Shown here: positions 25,334 to 34,334 of the stretch, in pieces
Layout: the number at the start of each line of letters is the position of its first letter
Numbering within the stretch: the stretch's first letter is position 1
Origin: Drancourtella massiliensis
GTDB taxonomy: Bacteria > Bacillota > Clostridia > Lachnospirales > Lachnospiraceae
NCBI RefSeq assembly: GCF_016900655.1
Contig: NZ_JACJKH010000017.1
Location: 1-64,000 of the forward strand
Direction: 5' to 3'
DNA length: 64,000 nt
The notes under the pieces: generated by a model
The model's database searches: none
What the model was told of the DNA's origin: nothing
The model's input: only the letters and a program-made list of their open reading frames with translations
Made by a program: the position numbers and the translations under genes

Positions 25334-26985
25334 GATATATATGTAAATATGCACCTGTGGAAGTCTTCGCGGCCATGGGAGAAACGGTTCAGAGGATTGA
25401 GCCGCAGGTGACCAGTTTTAATCAGGCGGATATGAAGATGCATCCGAACATCTGCAGCTTTGCGAAGGGCGTGCTGGAGGAAGTGTCAAAAGGAGAGTAT
25501 GACGGAATCATCTTGACGACGTGCTGCGACAGCATCCGCAGGCTCTATGACGTACTGACCGAGGAGATGCCGGATAAATTCATTTACATGCTGGATACGC
25601 CGCGGATCATCAAAGATGCGGGGATCACACTTTACGCACAGCGGATCCGTGACATGATCCATGCTTATGAAGTATATTCCGGTAAGAAGTTTGAGGAGGA
25701 AAAGCTGGAAGAAATTATCCGGGCCCATCAAAGGGAGGAAATGATTTCCCTGAAAAAGGGCGGGCCGAATATCGGAATCATCGGTGCAAGAGCCGACGAG
25801 ACGATCAAACAGATCTTAAAGGACAAAGGGGCCAATGTGGCATTTGACCTGACCTGTACCGGTCTTGCGAGAAAGCTGCTCTACGATGCGGAAGATGTGT
25901 TTGGCGGATATGTAAGAGGGCTTTTAAGCCAGTTTCCGTGTATGCGGATGGAGGCTGCCGCCGGAAGAGACGATCTGATTCAGAAATATGCAGAAAGTGT
26001 GGACGGGGTACTTTACCATACCGTCCAATTCTGCGATAATTATTCGTATGAGTACGCATGGCTCAAAGGGATTTTAAAGAAGCCGATGCTGCTTCTGGAG
26101 ACAGATTACACGAAGCAGAGTTACGGACAGGTGCTGACCAGGATGGAAGCATTTCTGGAATCACTGAAAGGCAGCAGGAAAGAGACATCACAAAGGAGAG
26201 GTGAGGAAAGCATGTATGTAATGGGGATTGACAGCGGATCGACGTCGACCAATGCCGTGATCATGGATCAGGACAGAAAAATCCGGGCATTTTCCGTGAT
26301 CCGGACCGGAGCAAAGTCCGGCGAGAGTGCGGACCGGATTTTAAAAGAGGTGCTTGACCGGGCCGGACTGAAACGAGAAGACATCGCAAGAATTGTATCT
26401 ACCGGATATGGAAGAGTCAGCATTCCGTTTGCAGATGAAAATGTTACCGAGATCAGCTGCCACGGCAAGGGCGCTCATTATTTCAATCCGAAGATCCGGA
26501 CGATTCTCGACATCGGAGGACAGGACAGTAAGGGAATCCGGTTAAATGAAAACGGCGAAGTCGTGGACTTTGTCATGAATGACAAGTGCGCGGCAGGAAC
26601 TGGACGTTTCCTTGAGATGATAGCAAGATCTCTGGAGATCGATATCGATGAACTGGGACCGATCGCCATGAAATCGACGGAGGATATTGAAATCACAAGC
26701 ATGTGTTCCGTTTTTGCGGAGTCGGAGGTGATCTCTCTGATCGCCAATAACAAAGAAAAGGCGGATATCGCAAATGGAATCTGCAGGGCGATCGCGAATA
26801 AATCCTACTCACTTTTAAAGAGAGCAGGAATGGAGCCGGAATTTATGATGACCGGCGGTGTCGCGAAAAATCCGGGAGTTGTACGTGCGGTAGAAGAAAA
26901 AATCGGGGGAAAACTTTATATCTGTCCGGAACCGGAGATCGTAGGAGCAGCAGGAGCTGCACTTTATGCACTGGAACAGATATAG
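25327..26985 (+). CDS. Fusion of dehydratase subunit and ATP-dependent activase
   Basis: 552 residues. Residues 1 to about 290 are a second dehydratase subunit (MLGYICKYAPVEV, TTCCDSIRRLYD, FDLTCTGLARK, HTVQFCDNYSYEYAW). From about residue 297 a complete HgdC-type activase follows: MYVMGIDSGSTSTNAVIMD, VSTGYGRVSIPFAD, LDIGGQDSKGI, NDKCAAGTGRFLEM and SMCSVFAESEV (cluster cysteines), FMMTGGVAKNPGVV. A GGAGAGGTGAGG-like site before the internal ATG at 26212 could allow separate synthesis of the activase. Normally activase and subunit are separate genes, so the fusion is notable though known in Clostridia. Substrate unknown. Confidence 0.88.
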   Translation: MLGYICKYAPVEVFAAMGETVQRIEPQVTSFNQADMKMHPNICSFAKGVLEEVSKGEYDGIILTTCCDSIRRLYDVLTEEMPDKFIYMLDTPRIIKDAGITLYAQRIRDMIHAYEVYSGKKFEEEKLEEIIRAHQREEMISLKKGGPNIGIIGARADETIKQILKDKGANVAFDLTCTGLARKLLYDAEDVFGGYVRGLLSQFPCMRMEAAAGRDDLIQKYAESVDGVLYHTVQFCDNYSYEYAWLKGILKKPMLLLETDYTKQSYGQVLTRMEAFLESLKGSRKETSQRRGEESMYVMGIDSGSTSTNAVIMDQDRKIRAFSVIRTGAKSGESADRILKEVLDRAGLKREDIARIVSTGYGRVSIPFADENVTEISCHGKGAHYFNPKIRTILDIGGQDSKGIRLNENGEVVDFVMNDKCAAGTGRFLEMIARSLEIDIDELGPIAMKSTEDIEITSMCSVFAESEVISLIANNKEKADIANGICRAIANKSYSLLKRAGMEPEFMMTGGVAKNPGVVRAVEEKIGGKLYICPEPEIVGAAGAALYALEQI

Positions 26986-27003
26986 GTAGAAAGAGAGGAA
27001 GAG

Positions 27004-29640
27004 ATGAAGAAAGCGGCGAAAATCTGGAGAATCGTTTTATCTCTGATTGTAGTGATTTTATATTCAGTTGTATGGCAGCTGCCGGTAGGAGGGGAAAACT
27101 ACAATCTGATCAGCGCATGGATTCAGGCGCTTCAGGCCGGTGACTATATGCACTTCTGGCTTGGATCATCGGCAGGTCCGACGCTGGCGTTTTGCCATAT
27201 TCTGGGAACCATTGCCGCACTGCTTTATGTGGTGCGTCTGATTCTGATGCTTTTGAAAAAAGAGGTTCATGCGCTGGACCTGGCATCACGGGCAATGGTA
27301 TTTCTGTGCCTGATCGCCTGCATTCAGGCGGCAAACGCTTATGAAGGCGTACACGGAACAGAACTGAATAGCGAACAGGCTGAGCTGATGCCGTTGCTTT
27401 TTGTATCCATTGCCAGCCTGTTTGAATATGTAGGTTTCCGTTTCCTGGATGAATGGTATGAGCAGATGGCAGCTTACCGGGAGGTCAAACGTCAGGAGAG
27501 AGCGGCAAAGCTCCGTAGAAAGCAGGCACTTTATTTTCCTGGGCGGTATCCGAAAGAACTTGGAATCCTTATATGGGAAAACTTTCGTTCCAGCATGAAA
27601 GACGGTGTGCTTCTCATTCTGGGAGGGATCTTTACTGCGATCTTCCTTATTGTTGCCTTCGGAGTATTCCTTTCATCCGGAAATATTCCGCAGGTACCGG
27701 GAATTCCGGAGTGGATTTTGAAACTGCAGGGGATCTTTACAAGTTCTACAGTGATGATTATTTTCCTCTGCATCCTGCTGATGTACAACCTGATTTCCAA
27801 TTATACAAAGGTGAGAAACCGGGAATACCGGACTTTCCTGATTCTCGGTATCCGTACCCGGACGATCTACCTTCTGTTTGCGGTAGAATTTGGCATCAGT
27901 ATGGTATTATCCGCCATTCTCGGCATACTTGCCGGAGGGGGTCTCTACTCTGTACTCAGAGAAGCGCTTCAGGGAAGAATCGTGCTTCCATCGTTCTTTT
28001 CCTCCTATGTCATCGGCTGGGGCGGGATCGCGTTTCTCCTGACACTGATTTTTTCTACTATGCTGAATCAGGAAAATATCCTGCGGATGGGCAATTCCAC
28101 TGTGCTCTACGAGGAGAAAGAGGCGGAGACCGTGCCGTCTGCCGTATGGAGAAGGGTGATTATGGGGCTGGTGCTGCTTGATGTGGCAGCGACATGGTAT
28201 ACATCGGAAGCCTGGAGCGAGAATAAGGGAAGCTATCTGTTTGTTGTCCTTGGCGTGTTCCTCATTCTGACCGGAGTGATGGTAAGAAGCGTCAAAAAAG
28301 CCCGGCTGAATCCGAAAAAATATATCAAGGATGTGCTTTGGAACAAGGAATGGAGATACCGGTTTAAAAAGAACCGGTGGAGTATTTACGTCATGACGGT
28401 TGTACATATCTGTGTCCTTTCCTTTGCCGGAATTCCGTTGATCAGTGGAATGATTACGCCATCGGCGGAGGCGCAGCTGCCATATGATATTGTCAGCATG
28501 GCCTATGATCAGGATATGGACCGGGTGGAAGCGGTCATGGAAGAGTATGACGTGAAAACGCAGATTTATCCGATGGTGCGGGTTAACTCGGTAAGAGGAA
28601 ACAGCAGTCTGGAAGACGAGCGGATGGTAAGCATGGAGCAGGGACAGTATATCGGGATTTCCGAAGATACCTACCGGGCTTTGAAAGAGGCACTTGGAAA
28701 AACACCGGAGAATCTGGATTTAAAAGATGGAGAGATTCACACGGTTTACCAGCAGAATGTATCCATGCCGGCCAGAAATCTGGATTACAGCGGTTCCAGA
28801 ACGGGAAATTATCTCCGGTTCGGACAGCCGCTTCTCTACTACAGCGTAGACCGCAGGCATGAGATTTATACCGGTCATGAGGAAGTCGGCAGAGAGCGGG
28901 ACATTCTGACGGGAGTTCTGGGAGAAGGAGAACAGGAACATCTTGTTGTCTTTTCCGATGAAGAATTTGAGCGGGGATACGAATCCGTACGGAAGAAAAA
29001 TGAAGAAAACATGCCGGTTCTTCTGGAGCAGGGAGAGGCAGCATGGGAAGAATACATGGTTCAGAATGAGGACAACCTGACGGACGGGCCGACCAATCTG
29101 ATTCTGTGGGAAGTACCGAAGGATCAGTACGAGGATGTGGTTTCGGCGCTTTCTTTCCTGGAGGAAGAGCATCCGATCGACCGGTTATTTGATGAGCGGG
29201 TCGGCAATCTTTATCCGAAGGATGAGATGATTGGAAAGGTGAAAGAGAGTAATGTCCGGGATCTGACGACACAGGCTGTGGCAGCGGCGCTTGTCTTTGT
29301 ATTCGGACTCTTCCAGATTTATTCCAAGACGCAGAGCGAGGCGGGAACGATGCAGGAGCAGGATCTGTTCCTGATCCGGCTTGGAATGAAGGGAAAAGAG
29401 CGTCGGAAACTGATGCACCGTCAGATTCACCGGCCATTCTGGATTTCCGCGGCCGCCGGAATTCTGATCGAGACAGTATTTGCGCTGCTGACATTTGAAG
29501 TGCGGTCCTACCAGACAGAGGATATGCTGCGGTATACGGTTGCGGCAGCGGTCTTTACCATCCTCTACTACCTGATCTGGGAGATCTGGCTGACCGTGAT
29601 GGAACGGAAAATATGGAAAGAAGCCGGGAACGGGAAATAA
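27004..29640 (+). CDS. FtsX-like ABC transporter permease (orphan)
   Basis: 878 residues, about ten membrane helices. N-terminal four-helix unit with HFWLGSSAGPTLAF, a cytosolic basic linker (REVKRQERAAKLRRKQA), then the FtsX/MacB core around residues 195-370 (LLILGGIFTAIFLIVAFGVFL; NREYRTFLILGIRTRTIYLL) and a second set at the C-terminus (QEQDLFLIRLGMKGKERRKL). A large extracellular domain occupies about 480-730. Permeases of this kind need a cytosolic ATPase and often export peptides or sense bacitracin-like drugs; no ATPase gene is adjacent. The two small downstream ORFs may belong to the unit. Confidence 0.8.
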   Translation: MKKAAKIWRIVLSLIVVILYSVVWQLPVGGENYNLISAWIQALQAGDYMHFWLGSSAGPTLAFCHILGTIAALLYVVRLILMLLKKEVHALDLASRAMVFLCLIACIQAANAYEGVHGTELNSEQAELMPLLFVSIASLFEYVGFRFLDEWYEQMAAYREVKRQERAAKLRRKQALYFPGRYPKELGILIWENFRSSMKDGVLLILGGIFTAIFLIVAFGVFLSSGNIPQVPGIPEWILKLQGIFTSSTVMIIFLCILLMYNLISNYTKVRNREYRTFLILGIRTRTIYLLFAVEFGISMVLSAILGILAGGGLYSVLREALQGRIVLPSFFSSYVIGWGGIAFLLTLIFSTMLNQENILRMGNSTVLYEEKEAETVPSAVWRRVIMGLVLLDVAATWYTSEAWSENKGSYLFVVLGVFLILTGVMVRSVKKARLNPKKYIKDVLWNKEWRYRFKKNRWSIYVMTVVHICVLSFAGIPLISGMITPSAEAQLPYDIVSMAYDQDMDRVEAVMEEYDVKTQIYPMVRVNSVRGNSSLEDERMVSMEQGQYIGISEDTYRALKEALGKTPENLDLKDGEIHTVYQQNVSMPARNLDYSGSRTGNYLRFGQPLLYYSVDRRHEIYTGHEEVGRERDILTGVLGEGEQEHLVVFSDEEFERGYESVRKKNEENMPVLLEQGEAAWEEYMVQNEDNLTDGPTNLILWEVPKDQYEDVVSALSFLEEEHPIDRLFDERVGNLYPKDEMIGKVKESNVRDLTTQAVAAALVFVFGLFQIYSKTQSEAGTMQEQDLFLIRLGMKGKERRKLMHRQIHRPFWISAAAGILIETVFALLTFEVRSYQTEDMLRYTVAAAVFTILYYLIWEIWLTVMERKIWKEAGNGK

Positions 29641-29694
29641 AAGGGAATCAGCGGATTCCGGCTGAAATATGGGCACAGGCTCAGGGGGGAAAAC

Positions 29695-29796
29695 GTGTAC
29701 AACCTGGCAATGAGAGAAGTGGCAAAGAGACATATTTCACAAGTACTTTCGATTGAGCGGGCGGAAAGAAAAGACAGAACCAATTTGAGGAGATGA
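29695..29796 (+). CDS. Very small protein (33 residues), unknown
   Basis: GTG start with AGGGGGG five to six bases upstream; encodes a basic amphipathic peptide (AMREVAKRHISQVLSIERAE). Its TGA overlaps the ATG of the next gene (ATGA), a typical coupling arrangement, which supports real translation. I do not recognise a family. Confidence 0.45.
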   Translation: MYNLAMREVAKRHISQVLSIERAERKDRTNLRR

Positions 29797-30092
29797 GTGA
29801 AATAAACAGGAAGAAATGGCTGCTTGTTCCGGTGGCGGTCTGGGTGACGATGAATTATGCACCGCCGGCCTACTCGGATTCCTACACATGGATCCTTCCG
29901 GACGGCGAAGAATATGTGCCTTATACCAACCTGCGCTGTGTCGTTCTGACCGGGGAAGAATACGGGCAGTATCGGGTTGCGGATCCGATAAACGGATGGC
30001 AGACCGTGGAGAAAGAGACATTCTGGAGCAGCTTTGATGCGGTAGGGCGAAGGGCGGTGACCATAGCAGGAAACGAGGAGGCACTTGCCTGA
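29793..30092 (+). CDS. Small secreted or membrane-anchored hypothetical protein
   Basis: 99 residues. N-terminal basic residues (EINRKKWLL) then a hydrophobic stretch (VPVAVWVTMNYAPPAYS) look like a signal sequence, followed by a short acidic/aromatic domain (SYTWILPDGEEYVPYTNLRC). It has no ribosome site of its own; translation is likely coupled to the 33-residue ORF through the ATGA overlap. A strong terminator follows. Function unknown; its position after the FtsX-like permease suggests an accessory or exported partner. Confidence 0.5.
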   Translation: MSEINRKKWLLVPVAVWVTMNYAPPAYSDSYTWILPDGEEYVPYTNLRCVVLTGEEYGQYRVADPINGWQTVEKETFWSSFDAVGRRAVTIAGNEEALA

Positions 30093-30131
30093 AAAACAGG
30101 TTCAGACAAAATAAAAAATGGAAATATTACC

Positions 30132-30167
30132 GACTCTGTCAGGCAAAACCTGACGGAGTCTTTTTTT
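30132..30167 (+). terminator. Intrinsic terminator of the permease unit
   Basis: GACTCTGTCAGG pairs with CCTGACGGAGTC around CAAAA (11 of 12 pairs), followed by seven T. The T tract is also the first base run of the repeat at 30165. Confidence 0.92.
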
Positions 30168-30233
30168 GTTTAACAGGAAACTTCGTTCCCTGTTAAACAA
30201 AAACGCTCCGCGGGATGCACACTCGCGCAAAGC
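30165..30233 (+). repeat. Copy B of the terminator-tail palindromic repeat
   Basis: A 37-base near-perfect palindrome (arms TTTGTTTAACAGG / CCTGTTAAACAAA, loop with TTCG) followed by a 30-base conserved tail containing AACGCTCCGCGGGATGC. Copy C at 45799-45867 differs by a paired change in the stem. Confidence 0.8.
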
Positions 30234-30410
30234 AGAAATTTGTCGCTAAAGCGACCACGCCCGGTGCGAAAGTTCCGCAAGCGCAACTCGTTGTTCTACG
30301 AAACGCCGCTGCTGTCTTTTATGCCGGATTTTCTTTCTTTCGTGCTGTGGTACTTGAAGATAAAAATTCAGAGAATTATAATGAACGCACAAGGGGAAAA
30401 GGAGGGGCTT

Positions 30411-31112
30411 ATGATTCGGATTGCAGTCTGTGACGATCAGGAAATTGTGTGTGAAAATGTCAGGAAAATGATCCTGCATGAAGAGGAGGACCGATACGAA
30501 GTAGATCTCTTTCGAAGCGGAAAGGAATTACTGGAGGCAGGCCGTAAATATGATATTCTGTTTCTGGATATTGATATGCCGGGGATGGACGGAATCATGA
30601 CGGCGAAGGAGATCAGAAAGACAGATAAGCAGGTTGAAATTATTTATATTACCAATTATGGCGGATATGCAGGATATGCTTTCGGAGTTCATGCCTTCGG
30701 CTACCTGCTCAAACCGGTCAAAGAAAAGGAAATTAAACGGCAGCTTAAGGAAGCGCTGGAATACATGCAGAAGGAAAATCAGAAGCCGGTTGTGGATCTT
30801 CTGACGAAGGAGGGAAGAATCCGGATTCCGGCGGAGGAAATCTATTACTTTGAATATACATTCCGGATGCTTGAGGTGCATACAAAGGAAGGCGTCTATT
30901 ACCAGCAGGCAAAGATCAGTGAATGCCTGGAAAAAATGCGGCCGTATGGCTTTGCAATGCCGCACAAAAGCTTTGTAGTCAATCTGGATCAGGTCAGGGG
31001 AATTAAAGGATACGAGATTACCATGATGGATGGAAGCGTTCTTCCGCTTTCGCAGAAAAAGGGAAAGGCATTCCGGGAGGAACTGAATCTGTTTCTGGCC
31101 GGACGGCTGTGA
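30411..31112 (+). CDS. LytTR-family response regulator (AgrA/LytR type)
   Basis: 233 residues; ATG 30411 has AAGGAGG 7 bases upstream. Receiver domain: RIAVCDDQEIVCENV, phospho-acceptor in DILFLDIDMPGMDGI (about residue 54), YITNYGGYAGYAF and YLLKPVKEKE. LytTR domain from about residue 130, with YYFEYTFRMLEVHTKEG, FAMPHKSFVVNLDQV and PLSQKKGKAF. It pairs with the GHKL sensor just downstream. LytTR regulators often control bacteriocin, quorum or membrane-stress genes; the following lipoprotein and DUF1648 genes may be targets or immunity-type partners. Confidence 0.93.
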   Translation: MIRIAVCDDQEIVCENVRKMILHEEEDRYEVDLFRSGKELLEAGRKYDILFLDIDMPGMDGIMTAKEIRKTDKQVEIIYITNYGGYAGYAFGVHAFGYLLKPVKEKEIKRQLKEALEYMQKENQKPVVDLLTKEGRIRIPAEEIYYFEYTFRMLEVHTKEGVYYQQAKISECLEKMRPYGFAMPHKSFVVNLDQVRGIKGYEITMMDGSVLPLSQKKGKAFREELNLFLAGRL

Positions 31113-31122
31113 GGAAATGGTT

Positions 31123-32445
31123 ATGAATACAGGATTTACAGAAACAGAAAGAATCATTATTGTACTGGCAGAGCTTCTCTACTGCCTGGCATACACCTAT
31201 GCGGCATGGTATTTCATGAAGCGGAACCACAGGGCGGAAGAGATCCCGCACATCATCCGTATTCCGACGGTTTTGATTTTATTCTTAAGTTCGGTTTTAA
31301 CACTCAGGCAGGAAAACGCGCTGCTTTATGCGGGGTGCGGTATGCTTATTCTCTTCGTCCTGTCATCGCTGTTTTACCTTCGGACCAAGGCGGGAATTGT
31401 GGAGACCATCCTGTTTGCCATGGCGGTATTTGGAAGTTATCTGGTATTTACGATGCTGTTTGATTTTTTCGGATACGGCTTTGGATCTTCCGTGACACTG
31501 ATGGTCGGAAACTGGTATTTTCTGCTCCGGGCGGCGGTTTATCTGCTGCTGGCAGCTGAATACATTCTGGTCTCCCGGTATTTTGTCAAAGTGTTCCGTG
31601 AAAAGGATCAGGTGTTTCTTTCCAACGGGCAGACAGCAGTATTTCTGCTTATTCCATTCCTGATGCTGGCTTTGATTTTTGCTTTGTATCTGAACGGTGA
31701 GACACTGCTGATGATCTACGGGTACGGGAGCCTGGCAGTGGCGGTGCTCGGGATTGTACTGCTTCATCTTCTGGTTATTTATCTTTTCGGATATATGATC
31801 GGCCAGCAAAAGAAAAATTTACAGTATCAGCTCTACGAACAGCAAAAGGAGATGATGATGCATCAGTACCGGGAACTGGAAGAGAAGTATCAGGCATCCA
31901 GAAAGGTAATTCACGATGTGAAAAATCATATTCAGATGATCGGGGAACTGTATCACCTGGGTGATCTGGAGGCGGCGGACCGGTATTGCAGTGATATCGG
32001 AGGAATGTTAAGGAGTCTGGAACGGGTCACCTATACGGAACACCGGATGCTGAATCTGATCCTCAATGAAAAGCTGAATCTTCAGGAAATGAAAGGGGCA
32101 AGGCTTCGTATTGAGATCGGGCAGGCGGATCTTTCGTTCATGAAAGATATCGATGTAACGACGATTTTTTCCAATCTGCTGGACAATGCGAGGGAAGCAG
32201 TTGCCGAGTGCGGCGAAGAGCGTTATCTTTCGCTCAAGATGGATGAAGCAAAAGATTTTCTTGTGATCTGCCTTCGAAATTCCTGCCCGGCAAAGCGGAA
32301 AAAGAGAAAGGGACACGAAGGGCTCGGACTTGTCAATGTCCGGTATGTTGTGGAATCATATGGAGGAACGATGCAGGTTTCGAGACTGAAAGACGGATAC
32401 CAGACGAGTATCACCATACCAATAGAAAGAAGGGAAGAAAAATGA
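31123..32445 (+). CDS. GHKL-type sensor histidine kinase
   Basis: 440 residues; ATG 31123 preferred over 31117 for spacing from GAGG. Six to seven membrane helices fill residues 1 to about 235, then a coiled linker (QQKKNLQYQLYEQQKEMMMHQ), SRKVIHDVKNHIQMIGEL (His box), FSNLLDNAREAV (N box) and HEGLGLVNVRYVVESYGG (G box). This is the AgrC-like HPK10 layout. Only four bases separate the regulator stop from the earlier candidate start, so the pair is co-expressed. The ligand is unknown; no AgrB/AgrD genes are visible. Confidence 0.92.
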   Translation: MNTGFTETERIIIVLAELLYCLAYTYAAWYFMKRNHRAEEIPHIIRIPTVLILFLSSVLTLRQENALLYAGCGMLILFVLSSLFYLRTKAGIVETILFAMAVFGSYLVFTMLFDFFGYGFGSSVTLMVGNWYFLLRAAVYLLLAAEYILVSRYFVKVFREKDQVFLSNGQTAVFLLIPFLMLALIFALYLNGETLLMIYGYGSLAVAVLGIVLLHLLVIYLFGYMIGQQKKNLQYQLYEQQKEMMMHQYRELEEKYQASRKVIHDVKNHIQMIGELYHLGDLEAADRYCSDIGGMLRSLERVTYTEHRMLNLILNEKLNLQEMKGARLRIEIGQADLSFMKDIDVTTIFSNLLDNAREAVAECGEERYLSLKMDEAKDFLVICLRNSCPAKRKKRKGHEGLGLVNVRYVVESYGGTMQVSRLKDGYQTSITIPIERREEK

Positions 32446-32861
32446 AAAAGGGAAAAAGAATAATTTGTATTATGGTGGCGGCAATCATGTTGATGCTTCC
32501 TGCGGCCGGATGTGCATCGAGGCTTTCGTCAAACTTCGATGAAAGGGAGGTGCAGGAAAAAGCGGAAGAAATCGCAGAGCTTTCCTGTACGGGAAAGATC
32601 GGCGAAGCTTACGGAATGCTCAGCGAGATGATGAAAGCACAGATTACGGAGGATCAGATCCGGGCCGGAATCGAGGGAACCATCGAACCGCTGGGGGATT
32701 TCGAAAAGATCAGCGGAACCAATATCAGCGGACAGAAGGACAAGGACACGGGAACAGAATACGCGCTGGCCATTGTAATGGCTCAGTTTTCAGACGGCAG
32801 GGCACAGTTTACCATTTCCTTTGATACGGAAATGAACTGTATTGGATTTTACATCAAATAA
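32442..32861 (+). CDS. DUF3887-type lipoprotein
   Basis: 139 residues. Signal peptide with lipobox (IMLMLPAAGCASRL), so lipid-anchored to the outer face of the membrane. The mature part (AEEIAELSCTGKIGEAYGMLSEMMK ... FTISFDTEMNCIGFYIK) resembles DUF3887, a small alpha+beta fold found in clostridial lipoproteins of unknown role. Its ATG overlaps the kinase stop, placing it in the LytTR operon. Confidence 0.75.
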   Translation: MKKGKRIICIMVAAIMLMLPAAGCASRLSSNFDEREVQEKAEEIAELSCTGKIGEAYGMLSEMMKAQITEDQIRAGIEGTIEPLGDFEKISGTNISGQKDKDTGTEYALAIVMAQFSDGRAQFTISFDTEMNCIGFYIK

Positions 32862-32878
32862 GATGGGAGGGACCAGGT

Positions 32879-33835
32879 ATGAAGATGTTTGAACACTACA
32901 GAAAGACTGAGATTTTTTCTATGCTTCTGATGTGGATTGTTACGATCGGCGTGGGAATCTATATTGCAGTGATGTATCAGAAGATTCCGGATGTGATCCC
33001 GACGCATTTTGGACTATGGGGACAGCCGGACAGCTGGGGAAGCAAAACAAGCCTTCTCTTTCTCTACGGAGTGAGCGTGGTGATGGCCGTGATCGAACAG
33101 TGGGCTCTCCATGCGGCGGTGAAAAATTCCGTAAAGACCGGGGCCGGCAGTATGATGAACAGAGATACCCTCGCGGTGACCGGACCCTTTCTCGCATTGA
33201 TCTTTGGATGGTGCAGCGTGGGGACGATCTGGCTTGGAAGACTCGGAAAATACTTTTTCTTTGTTGTCCTCGGATTTGTTGCAGCTTTGTTTGTTTTCAT
33301 ATTTATCAGACAGAGACAGGAGCAGAGACGGGCGCAGGAGAGCGGCAGGATCAGAGTACAGAGAGAAGAGGAAGTATACAGAACCGAAAAACGGGACGAT
33401 ACTCTTGGAATTCCGGATATGAAGTTTCAGGGAAAAGTGGATCTGTGGGCATGGGCGCTTCTGATTTTTGTCAATGTACTGGTTCTCTGGTCAGTCATTC
33501 CGGCTGCAGGAGGAGAAAAAGAGGAAATCGCATCTGTGATCACAGCCCTGATTGTACTCGTTCTGGTGGATCTTCTGATGGTACCGATATATTTCAGAAA
33601 TTATATTTACCTTGGAGAGCAGGAACTGCTGATCGTATTCGGTTTCATAAAAAAACGTATTCGGTACAGAAACATTGAACTGCTTGAGGAGACACACAAT
33701 CCGCTATCATCACTTGCTATGTCGCTGGACCGGATTTATATTCATACAAATTCCGGGGATGATGTTCTTGTTGCTGTAAAGGAGAAGCAGGCATTTATCG
33801 AGGAAGTGTACCGAAGAGCAGGAATCTGGGAGTAA
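32879..33835 (+). CDS. DUF1648 membrane protein with C-terminal PH-like domain
   Basis: 318 residues. The N-terminal helix and loop (YQKIPDVIPTHFGLWGQPDSWG) is a DUF1648 signature, as in SdpI-type immunity/sensor proteins. Three more helices follow, then a charged linker and, after two further helices, a bacterial PH-like domain (YIYLGEQELLIVFGFIKKRI ... MSLDRIYIHTNSGDDVLVAV). GGGAGG lies upstream, 17 bases after the lipoprotein gene. SdpI relatives give immunity to secreted toxins and sense them; here the LytTR system upstream could be the sensory arm. That reading is inference. Confidence 0.78.
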   Translation: MKMFEHYRKTEIFSMLLMWIVTIGVGIYIAVMYQKIPDVIPTHFGLWGQPDSWGSKTSLLFLYGVSVVMAVIEQWALHAAVKNSVKTGAGSMMNRDTLAVTGPFLALIFGWCSVGTIWLGRLGKYFFFVVLGFVAALFVFIFIRQRQEQRRAQESGRIRVQREEEVYRTEKRDDTLGIPDMKFQGKVDLWAWALLIFVNVLVLWSVIPAAGGEKEEIASVITALIVLVLVDLLMVPIYFRNYIYLGEQELLIVFGFIKKRIRYRNIELLEETHNPLSSLAMSLDRIYIHTNSGDDVLVAVKEKQAFIEEVYRRAGIWE

Positions 33836-34132
33836 GGGCTGGATAAAATGGAGATGCTAAAAATGGAAGTCAGAGATAAAATCGTATCTGGAAGTGATTT
33901 CGTTGGTTAGAGAAAAGGAATTAGAAGCAGGAAATCAAAGGTATACGACCCGACAGGGAGATGATTTGGAATAACATAATATATTTAGAAAATCACGGGG
34001 ACAGACGATCAGTTTCCGTGATTTTTATGTCATAGTATTGCATAGACCTCTTCGAATACGCACATTGTTTTCCAGGTGCGGCATATTGTATCTGTCAGAA
34101 AGATGATGTTTCCGGCATTTTGAACAATAAAT
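33836..34132. other. Intergenic stretch with a terminator and decayed DNA
   Basis: A clear hairpin AAATCACGG (33990-33998) / CCGTGATTT (34016-34024) with following T run ends the LytTR operon. A 21-codon ATG frame at 33848 has no recognisable product. The rest appears to be remnants next to the mobile-element scrap at 34133. Confidence 0.6.
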
Positions 34133-34334
34133 ATGAAAGTTAATGTATATGATGACGTGCGGGAAAAGCTGGTGGCAAAAGGTATCCCCAGGGAGGAGAT
34201 TGCTTTTATCCATGAAGCAGGTACAGAGGCAAAAAAAGCGGAACTGTTCGCAAAGGTGCGTTCCGGGAAGGTGCGCATTCTCCTTGGATCTACGCCAAAG
34301 CTGGGGGCAGGCACAAATATCCAGGACAGGCTCA
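34133..34334 (+). pseudogene. Fragment of a conjugative-element SNF2-type helicase/methylase
   Basis: About 67 codons (VNVYDDVREKLVAKGIPREE, FIHEAGTEAKKAELFAKVRS, LGSTPKLGAGTNIQDRLI) that match, from memory, the helicase C-terminal part of the very large DNA methylase/SNF2 proteins carried by Lachnospiraceae conjugative elements. There is no start region and the match ends exactly at the hxlA start. The fragment is therefore a scar joined onto hxlA, with the frame running to a stop at 34357 inside it. Confidence 0.75.

Noticed and set aside
28583-29494. Minus-strand frame of 303 codons opposite the FtsX-like permease
   Set aside because: Low-complexity Pro/Ser/Arg translation typical of antisense frames.
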